This document shows positions 26,249 to 34,217 of a stretch of 64,000 nt of DNA, in pieces. The stretch is taken from the NCBI GenBank assembly GCA_002335865.1, contig DDCY01000012.1, positions 62,001 to 126,000 of the forward strand. Direction: 5' to 3'. The position numbers were made by a program, and so were the translations under genes. Positions within the stretch are counted from its first letter, which is position 1; the number at the start of each line of letters is the position of its first letter. This stretch comes from Saprospiraceae bacterium UBA1994. GTDB taxonomy: Bacteria > Bacteroidota > Bacteroidia > Chitinophagales > Saprospiraceae. A model generated the notes under the pieces. The model did not search any database. It had not been told where the DNA came from and saw nothing but the letters and a program-made list of their open reading frames with translations.

Positions 26249-27379
26249 TTAGAGGCGTTGGGTGATTACAGGGAGTATAACGTTTTTCCATTGGGTAAAC
26301 GTCCCCTCTTGGATTTTTTCTCTGGCAGTACGCACCAACCACATGTAGAAACTTAGATTATTTATCGTAGCGATTTGCATAGCAAGATACTCTTTCACTT
26401 TGAATAGGTGACGGAGATATGCCTTATTATGTTCACGACTAGTGGCGGCTTCGCTATCTGGATCGATTGGACTGAAATCTTCTTTCCATTTAGCATTTTT
26501 CATATTGATCACACCATTTTTAGTATATAACATTCCATGTCTCGCATTACGTGTAGGGAGCACACAATCAAACATGTCGATACCCAATGCTATGCATTCC
26601 AATATATTTTCTGGTAGACCTACTCCCATTAGGTACCGTGGCTTATCTTTTGGCAGTATGTTAGTGACTACTTCCGTCATGGCATATAGTTCTTCGGCAG
26701 GTTCTCCTACAGATAATCCACCGATAGCATTGATAGGCATATTAGTACCTGCGATATATTCGGCTGACATCTCTCTGAGATCTGTATATGTGCTGCCCTG
26801 TACAATCGGAGCAAGCGTTTGCTCATAGTCATAGATAGAATCTGTCTCATTGAATCTAGTGATACATCTCTCTAACCATCTGTGTGTCATATGCATAGAC
26901 CTACGAGCATACTTATAGTCACATGGATATGGAGTACATTCATCAAATGCCATGATGATATCAGCACCTATTTCTCTCTGTATGTCCATTACAGACTCTG
27001 GAGAAAAGAAGTGCATGGACCCATCGATATGTGATCTAAACTTCACCCCTTTTTCGGTGATCTTACGCATTCCTTTGAGACTATATACCTGATATCCACC
27101 ACTATCGGTAAGTATCGGTCTTTCCCAATTGATAAACTTATGCAGGCCACCAGCTTTTTGTAAGATATCAGTATGCGGACGTAAGTATAAATGATATGTA
27201 TTGCCAAGGATTATATCCGCATTGATAGTGGTCTTTAGTTCTTCTTGATGTACACTTTTGACCGTGCCTTGAGTACCCACGGGCATAAATATTGGTGTTT
27301 GTATCTCACCATGTCCAGTCTGCAAAATACCCGCTCTCGCAGAGCTCTCGTGATCTTTATGTGTTATATTAAATTTCAT
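26249..27379 (-). CDS. tgt: tRNA-guanine(34) transglycosylase, lacking the zinc-site residues
   Basis: A 376-residue enzyme from ATG 27379 (MKFNITHKD), which exchanges guanine 34 for a queuosine precursor in tRNAs for Tyr, His, Asn and Asp. Supporting segments are IFMPVGTQGTVKSV, LGNTYHLYLRP, LTDSGGYQVYSL (nucleophile region), MAFDECTPYP (substrate site), GGLSVGE and FDCVLPTRNARHG. The region that binds zinc in most bacterial Tgt proteins, CxCxxC about 20 residues before TIHNL, reads SEAATS, and the histidine of TIHNL is asparagine (ATINNLSFY). All four ligands are therefore replaced. The start at 27379 is chosen because the 27 codons before it match nothing in the family. It lies 81 bp after rodA. 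Confidence 0.93.
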   Translation of the reverse strand: MKFNITHKDHESSARAGILQTGHGEIQTPIFMPVGTQGTVKSVHQEELKTTINADIILGNTYHLYLRPHTDILQKAGGLHKFINWERPILTDSGGYQVYSLKGMRKITEKGVKFRSHIDGSMHFFSPESVMDIQREIGADIIMAFDECTPYPCDYKYARRSMHMTHRWLERCITRFNETDSIYDYEQTLAPIVQGSTYTDLREMSAEYIAGTNMPINAIGGLSVGEPAEELYAMTEVVTNILPKDKPRYLMGVGLPENILECIALGIDMFDCVLPTRNARHGMLYTKNGVINMKNAKWKEDFSPIDPDSEAATSREHNKAYLRHLFKVKEYLAMQIATINNLSFYMWLVRTAREKIQEGTFTQWKNVILPVITQRL

Positions 27380-27460
27380 TTTGTCATTTTTGCTGTGCTC
27401 TAAAGACTCGCTAATGTTTGAGAAAAACGCTCCTTGGCTAGCGCCATGGCACACTCTCAC

Positions 27461-28858
27461 TTACCTCCTCAACCTCGCCTGATCCATTTTAAGCAATACA
27501 CCTATCATGATACTAAATCCAAGCAGTGAAGATCCACCTTTACTCAAGAATGGCAAAGGTATACCTATCACAGGCATTAGACCCATTGCCATACCTATAT
27601 TTATAAAGAAGTGTACAAATATTATAGAGGCTACACTGTAAGCGTAGTATTGAATAAACTTATTTTTACCTCTTTCGGCTATCATAGTAATCCTTATTAG
27701 CAAAACCGTAAATAAGAATATTACCATGAAACTGCCTAAGAAACCTTGCTCTTCTCCAACAGTACTGAATATGAAATCTGTCGATTGCTCAGGCACATAG
27801 TTAAGTTTGGTCATTTCACCTTTGAGAAATCCTTTTCCTTGTATACCACCGGAGCCAATAGCTACTTTACTTTGTATAATGTTATATAATGATCCATATG
27901 GGTCACACTTTGTAGGTCTCAGCCATACATTGATCCTATCCTGTTGATGTGGCTGCAGTATATTATTGAAGGTATAGCTACTAGCAAATGATAAAATGAT
28001 AGCTAGGACCACCGGAGTTGTGACCACGGCTAAGAAGCTAGATTTACGATCGATTAGATACCATATTGAAAAGCCAATCAAAACGACCGCAGCTATTAGC
28101 AAACCGTAGTTATGAAATCCATTGAGATATACCGTGATCGACACAGATGCCACTACTAATAAGAGCAACCCAGCTCGGAAAGGCTTATATTTATTAAACA
28201 TGAGCACTGCTGACCCAGCTAGCAAAGAAAGTAATGTAATAGTTTCAAAACTATAGATTAAGGATCCTATAAATATGAAAAACAGAAAGCCTGCTATAAC
28301 GTAATAGACAGAAGATATACCAGATCGATAGAGCACTATAAACAGTGAAGCAAACACTATAGCTGATCCGGCATCGGGTTGTAGCAGTATAAGTATTGCA
28401 GGCCCCAGGATTATTCCTACTGCGCCCATCATATACTTCATTGATTTTACATTGATCTTATAGAAACTTAGATAAGATGCTAAGGCTAAACTAGTACCAA
28501 ACTTTGCGATCTCTGATGGCTGAAATGAGAACCCACTAAAGACAAACCAAGACCGTGCACCTTTGATTTCGGTTCCTAAAACTAGGACCAATAGTAGTAA
28601 TATTATCGAGCCAGCATAGATTATATAAGCTAGACTATTCCATGTTTTTTCATCTAGAAGTTGTACGATTAGAAATGCTAATACAGATATAAATATCCAT
28701 ATCGTTTGCTTTCCTATAGGACTGCTAAACTCTATAAATGACTCAGACCCTTCTACATATGTAGCAGCATATAGCACGAGCCAACCTACTATAAGTAGAG
28801 AAAAGAACACAATCAAGGTGATCCAGTCAATTCCAGCCTTACGCTGTTTGAGTTCCAT
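27461..28858 (-). CDS. rodA: Rod-shape SEDS peptidoglycan glycosyltransferase RodA
   Basis: A 465-residue polytopic inner-membrane protein of the RodA/FtsW/SpoVE (SEDS) family, which polymerises glycan strands with a class B PBP during side-wall growth. It begins DWITLIVFFSLLIVGWLVLYAAT and has about ten hydrophobic segments. Diagnostic residues are in GIKGARSW-like sequence (EIKGARSWFVF), FQPSEIAKFG, LQPDAGSA, HQQDRINVW, and the end loop AIGSGGIQGKGFLKGEMTKLNYVPEQSTDFIFSTVGEEQGF, written here only in part by those motifs. GMAMGLMPVIGIPLPFLSKGGSS is the typical last block. It is longer than E. coli RodA (370) because of extra helices in the middle (about 205-275), as in other Bacteroidota. 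It follows a SPOR-like gene by 16 bp and precedes tgt. Confidence 0.93.
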   Translation of the reverse strand: MELKQRKAGIDWITLIVFFSLLIVGWLVLYAATYVEGSESFIEFSSPIGKQTIWIFISVLAFLIVQLLDEKTWNSLAYIIYAGSIILLLLVLVLGTEIKGARSWFVFSGFSFQPSEIAKFGTSLALASYLSFYKINVKSMKYMMGAVGIILGPAILILLQPDAGSAIVFASLFIVLYRSGISSVYYVIAGFLFFIFIGSLIYSFETITLLSLLAGSAVLMFNKYKPFRAGLLLLVVASVSITVYLNGFHNYGLLIAAVVLIGFSIWYLIDRKSSFLAVVTTPVVLAIILSFASSYTFNNILQPHQQDRINVWLRPTKCDPYGSLYNIIQSKVAIGSGGIQGKGFLKGEMTKLNYVPEQSTDFIFSTVGEEQGFLGSFMVIFLFTVLLIRITMIAERGKNKFIQYYAYSVASIIFVHFFINIGMAMGLMPVIGIPLPFLSKGGSSLLGFSIMIGVLLKMDQARLRR

Positions 28859-28874
28859 TGTTTTTTGTATCGGA

Positions 28875-29270
28875 TTAGTGTGCTATGAGCCCATTCTTCT
28901 CGATGTCGCTCACCACAGGTATAGCGTTACTGAAGTCTTTCTTTATATCTATCATGAAGTCCATGAGATCCAACTTAGTCTCATAAGCTCCTACACTTAC
29001 TTGATAGTATGGACTTACATGGTTCCACTCCATATATACATTAGGATGCATATTTTTAAATTTAGCTTTTGCGCTTTCCATTTTACGACGATCTGGCGTA
29101 GTGATGATCTGAATACGATAACCTTTTATTGTAGATTCAGTTCTCTCATTGGACTGATAGTTACGTAGCATCTGCGAAACTTGATAATCTTCTAATATAG
29201 TTACCTGTGCATCCATGCTGTATGCGACTACAATTAAGAATAAGGCCAATATATATCTAAGTAGCTTCAT
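28875..29270 (-). CDS. Small secreted SPOR-like protein, first gene of the rodA operon
   Basis: A 131-residue protein from ATG 29270, with a signal peptide (MKLLRYILALFLIVVAYS...DAQ, about 1-23). The mature part contains GYRIQIITTPDRRKMESAKAKF and YYQVSVGAYETKLDLMDFM, which is the pattern of a SPOR domain (YxVQIxxxxxxxxAxxxxxxF...YYrVrVGxfxxxxxA). It would act in the periplasm, binding peptidoglycan. The longer frame from 29330 adds 20 residues that would disrupt the signal peptide, so the later start is used. It precedes rodA by 16 bp, fitting a cell-wall role. A TATCTTTG element lies 58 bp upstream. Confidence 0.8.
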   Translation of the reverse strand: MKLLRYILALFLIVVAYSMDAQVTILEDYQVSQMLRNYQSNERTESTIKGYRIQIITTPDRRKMESAKAKFKNMHPNVYMEWNHVSPYYQVSVGAYETKLDLMDFMIDIKKDFSNAIPVVSDIEKNGLIAH

Positions 29271-29327
29271 GTATATGTTTATTTTTAGAGGGCCATAGAG
29301 ATAACGGATACTCTCTCCCTGAGATTG

Positions 29328-29335
29328 CAAAGATA
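29328..29335 (-). promoter_or_regulatory. Promoter -7 element (TATCTTTG) of the SPOR-rodA-tgt-lptF operon
   Basis: Minus-strand TATCTTTG, an exact TAnnTTTG match, 58 bp before the corrected start of the first gene. It supports using ATG 29270: the longer start at 29330 would begin upstream of the transcription start. Confidence 0.5.
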
Positions 29336-29638
29336 AAGAAGTTGTGGTAATTGAGTAGAAGTAATTATTAAAGTGATTAAATCAGTATTTCAACGTCAAA
29401 TTATTGACTCTTTAACTAGGATTCCGCAAATAGCTTAACAAGTCCTCGAAAGACTGTCATATAAGTGATAGTCCTTTTTTATTTAATTTATAGATATTTC
29501 GATAGAAAATAGAAATAGCGTAACGCGTTTTTCAGAATCAATATACTGTGCCCACACAAAGGGACTTTTGACGTTTTAACTGTAGTTGATATCTCATTGA
29601 TGACATTAAGGATTTTAAATAGTATTATATTTAGACCC
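29336..29638. other. Divergent intergenic region
   Basis: About 300 bp between the rodA operon promoter and the secreted-protein gene at 29639. Its only clear element is the plus-strand hairpin with T-run at 29452-29481. No open frame, relic of a known family or TAnnTTTG promoter toward 29639 was recognised. Confidence 0.5.
29452..29481 (+). terminator. Orphan intrinsic terminator in a divergent spacer
   Basis: A 9-bp stem (GACTGTCAT 29452-29460; GTGATAGTC 29465-29473, with two G-T pairs), a 4-nt loop and a run of six T. It points along the plus strand but follows no plus-strand gene: the gene to its left is on the minus strand. It may end a short RNA or attenuate transcription toward the gene at 29639. 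Confidence 0.6.
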
Positions 29639-31066
29639 ATGAGGACGTTTGTAGTCATATATCTATTTTTTATTGGCATGTGTGGTAGTATTGCACAAAG
29701 TGTGACGGTATCCAAGAAGATGCCACTAAAGTCTGATTTGGCTTATGACTTGCTAGGTCAGATTGGAGACCACATTCTGCTTTATAGAGACCGTGGTAAT
29801 CATAAGTACAACGTTGAAGTATTTGATAAAGAGATGGCTTTTGTGAAAGATAGATATATAAAGTTTGAAAAGAAAAAAGTAGATGTATATGGTATCGTTG
29901 CTAGAGATAGCAGTTTTAACATGATGTACAGCTATAAGGAAGATGGGGAGATTATATATATGATCCGAAAATATACTGGTGATATGATTTTACAGGATAG
30001 TACTGAACTTTTCCGTCTATCTAAGTCATTCAAGAAGAAGAGATACTTACTTGAGACTTCTGAGAATAAGAAATTTTCTATCCTATTTCATTTTGAGGAT
30101 GATATGACAATGGAATTTTATCTTATCCGGCATGACAGTCTTGATATACTCCACAAAAAAGTATTAGAAGTCAAAGATCTCAATCTTAGAGAGAGATTTA
30201 AGAAAGTGGTATTGACGGATAGATCAGAGATACTTATTTTATTAGAGAAAAAAAACAGTCGATATAGTAAAAGTGAAAACCACCTAGGGTTATTTATCCT
30301 TGATAGAGGAGCAGGCTATAGGTATACTCGGATTAATAATTATGAAAGAGTGGTAAGCGATTTAGATATGGCTTTTGATAACGCCAATAGACGAGTATGT
30401 GTATTGGGACTTTGGCACGACAAACATAAGGACTCTGCCAAAGGATATTTTTATCTTAATAAGCCATTTATAACTTTAGAGGAAGAGGAGGAAATGATGT
30501 TCCAAAACTTTGTTCCTGATTTTTTAGCAGAAGCGAATAATAATGAGTTAGGAAAGTCCCAAGAGCTTAAGGATTTTGTTCTTAAGCAAGTTACACTCAG
30601 ACAAGATGGAGGTTTTATCTTTTTTGCAGAGTCACAAAGAGAATACACTAGACGCACTAGTTACCAGTCTACTTATGGAAGAGGTGAAGGATTGTTAGGA
30701 TGGATGGATTATTTTTTTGAAGATGTGGTGGCCATATCAGTCCATCCTGACGGCCAAGAGCACTGGAGAAGGGTATTGTTTAAGAAACAATTTTCGCAGG
30801 ATGATGCGGCTATATTTTCATCTTACTTTCTTATGAAGACTCCTTCTAGACTAAAGCTAGTATTCAATGATGAAATAAAGAACAATAATACAGTAAGTGA
30901 ATATATATTGGATCCCTTAGGTAGATTTAATAGGAACAGTTTACTGTCTACGGACTATCAAAATCTGAAGATAAGATTTGCAGATGCGATACAGATTTCT
31001 TCTAATGAATTTTTAGCCCCGAGTGAAAAAAATAGAAAATTATCATTAGTGAAGATTACCTATTAA
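29639..31066 (+). CDS. Secreted protein of unknown function
   Basis: A 475-residue protein from ATG 29639 with a signal peptide (MRTFVVIYLFFIGMCGSIAQ, about 1-20). I do not recognise the family. The mature part is rich in charged residues and in alternating beta-strand patterns (DHILLYRDRGNHKYNVEVFD, FNMMYSYKEDGEIIYMIRKY), like a beta-propeller or other all-beta fold, with acidic and lysine clusters. It has no cysteine pairs, T9SS sorting domain or lipobox, so a periplasmic location is most likely. The 42 bp longer frame from 29597 would put 14 residues ahead of the signal peptide and is not preferred. It precedes a glycosyl-1-phosphate transferase gene by 90 bp on the same strand. Confidence 0.75.
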   Translation: MRTFVVIYLFFIGMCGSIAQSVTVSKKMPLKSDLAYDLLGQIGDHILLYRDRGNHKYNVEVFDKEMAFVKDRYIKFEKKKVDVYGIVARDSSFNMMYSYKEDGEIIYMIRKYTGDMILQDSTELFRLSKSFKKKRYLLETSENKKFSILFHFEDDMTMEFYLIRHDSLDILHKKVLEVKDLNLRERFKKVVLTDRSEILILLEKKNSRYSKSENHLGLFILDRGAGYRYTRINNYERVVSDLDMAFDNANRRVCVLGLWHDKHKDSAKGYFYLNKPFITLEEEEEMMFQNFVPDFLAEANNNELGKSQELKDFVLKQVTLRQDGGFIFFAESQREYTRRTSYQSTYGRGEGLLGWMDYFFEDVVAISVHPDGQEHWRRVLFKKQFSQDDAAIFSSYFLMKTPSRLKLVFNDEIKNNNTVSEYILDPLGRFNRNSLLSTDYQNLKIRFADAIQISSNEFLAPSEKNRKLSLVKITY

Positions 31067-31156
31067 GTATATTTATCTGTTAATAGATAAATTATACTGT
31101 CGTTTTTCAATTCCAAAGGAATGATATTTGCCTTTTAGATAAAAGAGAGAAGGAGT

Positions 31157-32209
31157 ATGTATGACATTATTCTAGCAATGATTACCTCATTTGCACTAAC
31201 TTTTGTGGCTATACCTTCGATCATATCGGTGGCACGAAAGAAAAAATTGTTTGATGAGCCAGATCACAGGAAATCCCATAATGTGAGTACACCATCTTTG
31301 GGAGGGATTGGTATATTCGCTGGTTCACTCTTCTCTATTATCATGTGGACACCTTTCAAGTATTTTGGAGATCTTCAATATATACTTTGCTCATTTATTA
31401 TAGTATTTCTAATCGGAGCTAAAGATGACATTGATCCTATTTCACCTTCCAAGAAGCTATTGGGTCAGCTATTTGCAGCGGCAATTCTTGTTTTTAAGGC
31501 CAATATCAGACTGACCAGCCTTTATGGAATATTCGGCATAGGTACATTACCTGAGTATGCCAGTATAGCACTTTCGATATTTACCATAATAGTCATCATT
31601 AATGCATTTAATCTAATAGATGGAATTAACGGACTCTCAGGAGGTATAGGTTTATTGATATCTCTTACTATGGGTACTTGGTTTTTCCTAATAGATAGAT
31701 TGGATATCGCCATTGTAGCCTTTTCATTAGCAGGTTCGCTTATTGCCTTTCTTAAATATAACGTCACTCCAGCGCAAATATTTATGGGAGATACAGGCTC
31801 ACTTTTATTGGGATTAGTCTGTTCTATATTAGCAATTCTGTTTATAGATATACATAAAGATTTAGGAGATCATCAATATGCCTTCAAGTCTGCACCGACG
31901 TTGGCAATAGCAGTTATGATTTTACCACTTTTTGATACTTTGAGAGTATTTATTATCAGGATATTGAACGGTAAATCTCCTTTTTATCCTGATAGAACAC
32001 ACATTCACCATCTTATGATAGACTGTGGCTTATCACATATGAATGCCACGTATATTCTTTTAGTTGTTAATACTATATTTATCGTCATAGCGTTAGGCCT
32101 TCAAAATGTTGGTAATTTATATTTATTAATAATATTGATTATTATTGCCATTCTTCTAACAACTATATTGAAGAATATAGCGGGTAGTAAAAAAGCATCT
32201 TCGACCTAG
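31157..32209 (+). CDS. WecA/MraY-like polyprenyl-phosphate sugar-1-phosphate transferase
   Basis: A 350-residue integral membrane enzyme of glycosyltransferase family 4. It moves a UDP-linked N-acetylhexosamine 1-phosphate onto undecaprenyl phosphate, the first step in making surface glycans (O-antigen, capsule or similar). Signatures are KLFDEPDHRKSH near the N-terminus, GAKDDIDPISPSKKL (Mg-binding aspartates), NAFNLIDGINGLSGG, FMGDTGSLLLG and a histidine cluster THIHHLM near residue 275. About eleven hydrophobic segments are visible. It differs from MraY by the HIHH block and the DDxD form typical of the WecA/TagO group. A GAAGGAG stretch lies almost directly in front of the start codon. 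crcB follows by 18 bp. Confidence 0.9.
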   Translation: MYDIILAMITSFALTFVAIPSIISVARKKKLFDEPDHRKSHNVSTPSLGGIGIFAGSLFSIIMWTPFKYFGDLQYILCSFIIVFLIGAKDDIDPISPSKKLLGQLFAAAILVFKANIRLTSLYGIFGIGTLPEYASIALSIFTIIVIINAFNLIDGINGLSGGIGLLISLTMGTWFFLIDRLDIAIVAFSLAGSLIAFLKYNVTPAQIFMGDTGSLLLGLVCSILAILFIDIHKDLGDHQYAFKSAPTLAIAVMILPLFDTLRVFIIRILNGKSPFYPDRTHIHHLMIDCGLSHMNATYILLVVNTIFIVIALGLQNVGNLYLLIILIIIAILLTTILKNIAGSKKASST

Positions 32210-32227
32210 TTTATTAAATTTTTAATT

Positions 32228-32599
32228 ATGCCAGCATGGATATTCGTGTTTTTCGGAGGAGGGCTTGGCTCAGTAGCAAGATGGTTCATTGCTAGATGCC
32301 TCACTTCTCAAGAAGGATCATTTCCAATTGGCACTTTTGTAGCGAATATTCTGGCATGTCTGATTTTGGGATTACTGATGGGATATCAGATCAAGCACCC
32401 TATGGCTCAACAATACAGACTACTACTTATGATGGGTTTTTGCGGTGGATTCAGTACATTTTCTACTTTTAGTGCAGAAATTATGACACTACTCAAAAGT
32501 GGAAATCATTTACTATCGCTTGTATACATAGGTGCTAGTTTAGTCGCTGGACTAATTGCCATTTACTTTGGAATCAAGTTACTTAGCGGATTTGAGTAA
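32228..32599 (+). CDS. crcB: Fluoride channel CrcB (Fluc)
   Basis: A 123-residue protein with four membrane helices and all Fluc signatures: GGGLGSVARWF (residues 10-20), GTFVANILACLILGLLMG (with the channel asparagine), and GFCGGFSTFSTFSAE (about 72-86, including the phenylalanine box and the central sodium-site segment). It forms dual-topology dimers that leak fluoride out of the cytoplasm. It follows the WecA-like gene by 18 bp, presumably on the same transcript. No fluoride-riboswitch-like fold was recognised upstream. Its stop codon directly abuts the stop of the convergent pirin gene. Confidence 0.93.
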   Translation: MPAWIFVFFGGGLGSVARWFIARCLTSQEGSFPIGTFVANILACLILGLLMGYQIKHPMAQQYRLLLMMGFCGGFSTFSTFSAEIMTLLKSGNHLLSLVYIGASLVAGLIAIYFGIKLLSGFE

Positions 32600-33346
32600 T
32601 TATCTCATCCGTCTTTGAATTATCTCACCATAAGTTTCATATTCTAGTTCCTTTGCAGAGCTAATTACAAATAGTTCTCCTTGTCCATTCAATTTGGCAG
32701 ATTCATCTTCGATTATGACAAAGTCGTCAGTACTTGCGTTTTGTCCATTTATAGTGATATTTCCAGTTAGCATATATATGCTATGAATGGCAGATTGATC
32801 TTCTATCAGATGCGTTCCATTGAGGATCCATTTTTGTATGCTGATCTGAGTGCTGTCTAAATGCATAATACCTTTGTCACCAGCATAATGAAATATCTCG
32901 ACATCACCTTGTGCAGAAGTAGGTACTGCTTTTGCCTTGTAATCATCATAGCTCGCCGGCTGCTGTATAGTTTTATTGATATTTGGATCTAACCATATTT
33001 GGAACATGCGTGCGTTTTGAGTCATGTGCTCTGCATGACTAATTCCATTTCCCGCTCTTATTATTTGAGCGTCACCTTCATTGAGTTCTCTCCAGTCTTT
33101 AAGCTGTGTATCATAATGGCGGATAGTCCCTTTGAGCACAAATGACATGATTTCAAAACCTTCATGAGGATGAAGTCCAATGGTACTATCTACCTTGGCG
33201 ATAGCATTGGCCCAGTAAAATAGTGACGAATAAGGCTTAGTAGGTCCTCCCTCTCTTGGAAACCCAATCGGCTTATTCTCTACGATCTCACCACCGTTAA
33301 AAGCACCGTATGCCTGACTTTCTTTATTAATGATTTGTATACTCAT
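32600..33346 (-). CDS. Pirin-family protein
   Basis: A 248-residue bicupin of the pirin family. The N-terminal cupin has the metal-binding motif HPHEGFE, followed by SFVLKGTIRHYD and QIIRAGNGISHAEH, which supplies the further histidine and glutamate ligands. The second cupin is degenerate. Bacterial pirins of this type (YhhW-like) have quercetin 2,3-dioxygenase activity in vitro; the physiological substrate is not known. The protein is cytoplasmic. The gene is convergent with crcB with no intergenic base between the two stop codons. Its upstream neighbour, TIGR02757, is on the same strand with an 82 bp gap. Confidence 0.92.
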   Translation of the reverse strand: MSIQIINKESQAYGAFNGGEIVENKPIGFPREGGPTKPYSSLFYWANAIAKVDSTIGLHPHEGFEIMSFVLKGTIRHYDTQLKDWRELNEGDAQIIRAGNGISHAEHMTQNARMFQIWLDPNINKTIQQPASYDDYKAKAVPTSAQGDVEIFHYAGDKGIMHLDSTQISIQKWILNGTHLIEDQSAIHSIYMLTGNITINGQNASTDDFVIIEDESAKLNGQGELFVISSAKELEYETYGEIIQRRMR

Positions 33347-33428
33347 AATGTCCTATTTAAATTCTAAAAAACATTGAATGAAAGAAAATGTTTGTAATAA
33401 CAAATGATTTTGGAAATAGAGGAGAATA

Positions 33429-34199
33429 CTAGTTTTCCATTACGCCTATTCCAAAAAGTGCGAAGTCATACTTTACAGGATCTTGTGAATCAAATTTTTT
33501 CAAAGCATTTGTGAGCTCTAATACAGTACGAAAATCTCGTTGCTTACGTTTTATCAACATTAGTTTGCGCCCAACTCGATCTACATGAACATCCAACGGC
33601 ATAAGCAACTGTGAGGGTTGCAGCGTGTTCCATATACCAAAGTCGACTCCAGTATCACTATCCCTTACCATCCATCTCAAAAACATATTGATGCGCTTGC
33701 AAGTCGAACCTCTAGCAGGAGTAGCCACATGCTTGCGTGTACGATGGGGTGCATAATCTATATCAAAGAATTCATCGTGGAAGCCCCTAATTGCATCACC
33801 CACATGAATACTCTCAGAGGTTAGATGACGTGCAAATGCATTTTCCATGCTATCGTTTTCTCGGTAGTATCTCTGTAGATAATCTAGAAAATATAAGGTA
33901 TCAGTATACTGAAATGTACGATGCTTAAAGTATTCAAACCGACTTCTATCCTTTTCACTATGGTTAACGATAAACTCGTAAGGAGAATCTCCCATTAGGC
34001 CAAATAGCTCCTTCGATTTGTTTATAATGGTCTTTCGCAAGCCCCAAGAAAGCATGGATACCCAAAACGCAGTGATTTCGATATCCTGTTTCCTGTGATA
34101 GCTATGCGGTATACTGATTGGATCTTTTGATACGAAATTAGAGTTATTATACTCCAGTACTTTGGCATCCAGATAGGCTTTGATTTCTGCTTTCTTCAT
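33429..34199 (-). CDS. TIGR02757 (DUF2400) family protein
   Basis: A 256-residue cytoplasmic protein of the TIGR02757 family. Conserved stretches are DIEITAFWVSMLSWGLRKTI, FQYTDTLYFLDYLQRYY, RTRKHVATPARGSTCKRINMF, LRWMVRDSDTGVDFGIW, and the ending DPVKYDFALFGIGV. The C-terminal half resembles a helix-hairpin-helix DNA glycosylase fold in relatives, but the family's function is not established. It lies 18 bp after the OppC-like permease gene, so it may be co-transcribed with the transporter, though a shared role is not evident. Confidence 0.9.
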   Translation of the reverse strand: MKKAEIKAYLDAKVLEYNNSNFVSKDPISIPHSYHRKQDIEITAFWVSMLSWGLRKTIINKSKELFGLMGDSPYEFIVNHSEKDRSRFEYFKHRTFQYTDTLYFLDYLQRYYRENDSMENAFARHLTSESIHVGDAIRGFHDEFFDIDYAPHRTRKHVATPARGSTCKRINMFLRWMVRDSDTGVDFGIWNTLQPSQLLMPLDVHVDRVGRKLMLIKRKQRDFRTVLELTNALKKFDSQDPVKYDFALFGIGVMEN

Positions 34200-34217
34200 A
34201 TCTTATGCTACTTGTCG

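Noticed and set aside
32100..32227. Fluoride riboswitch before crcB
   Set aside because: crcB starts 18 bp after the preceding gene and no riboswitch-like fold could be recognised.
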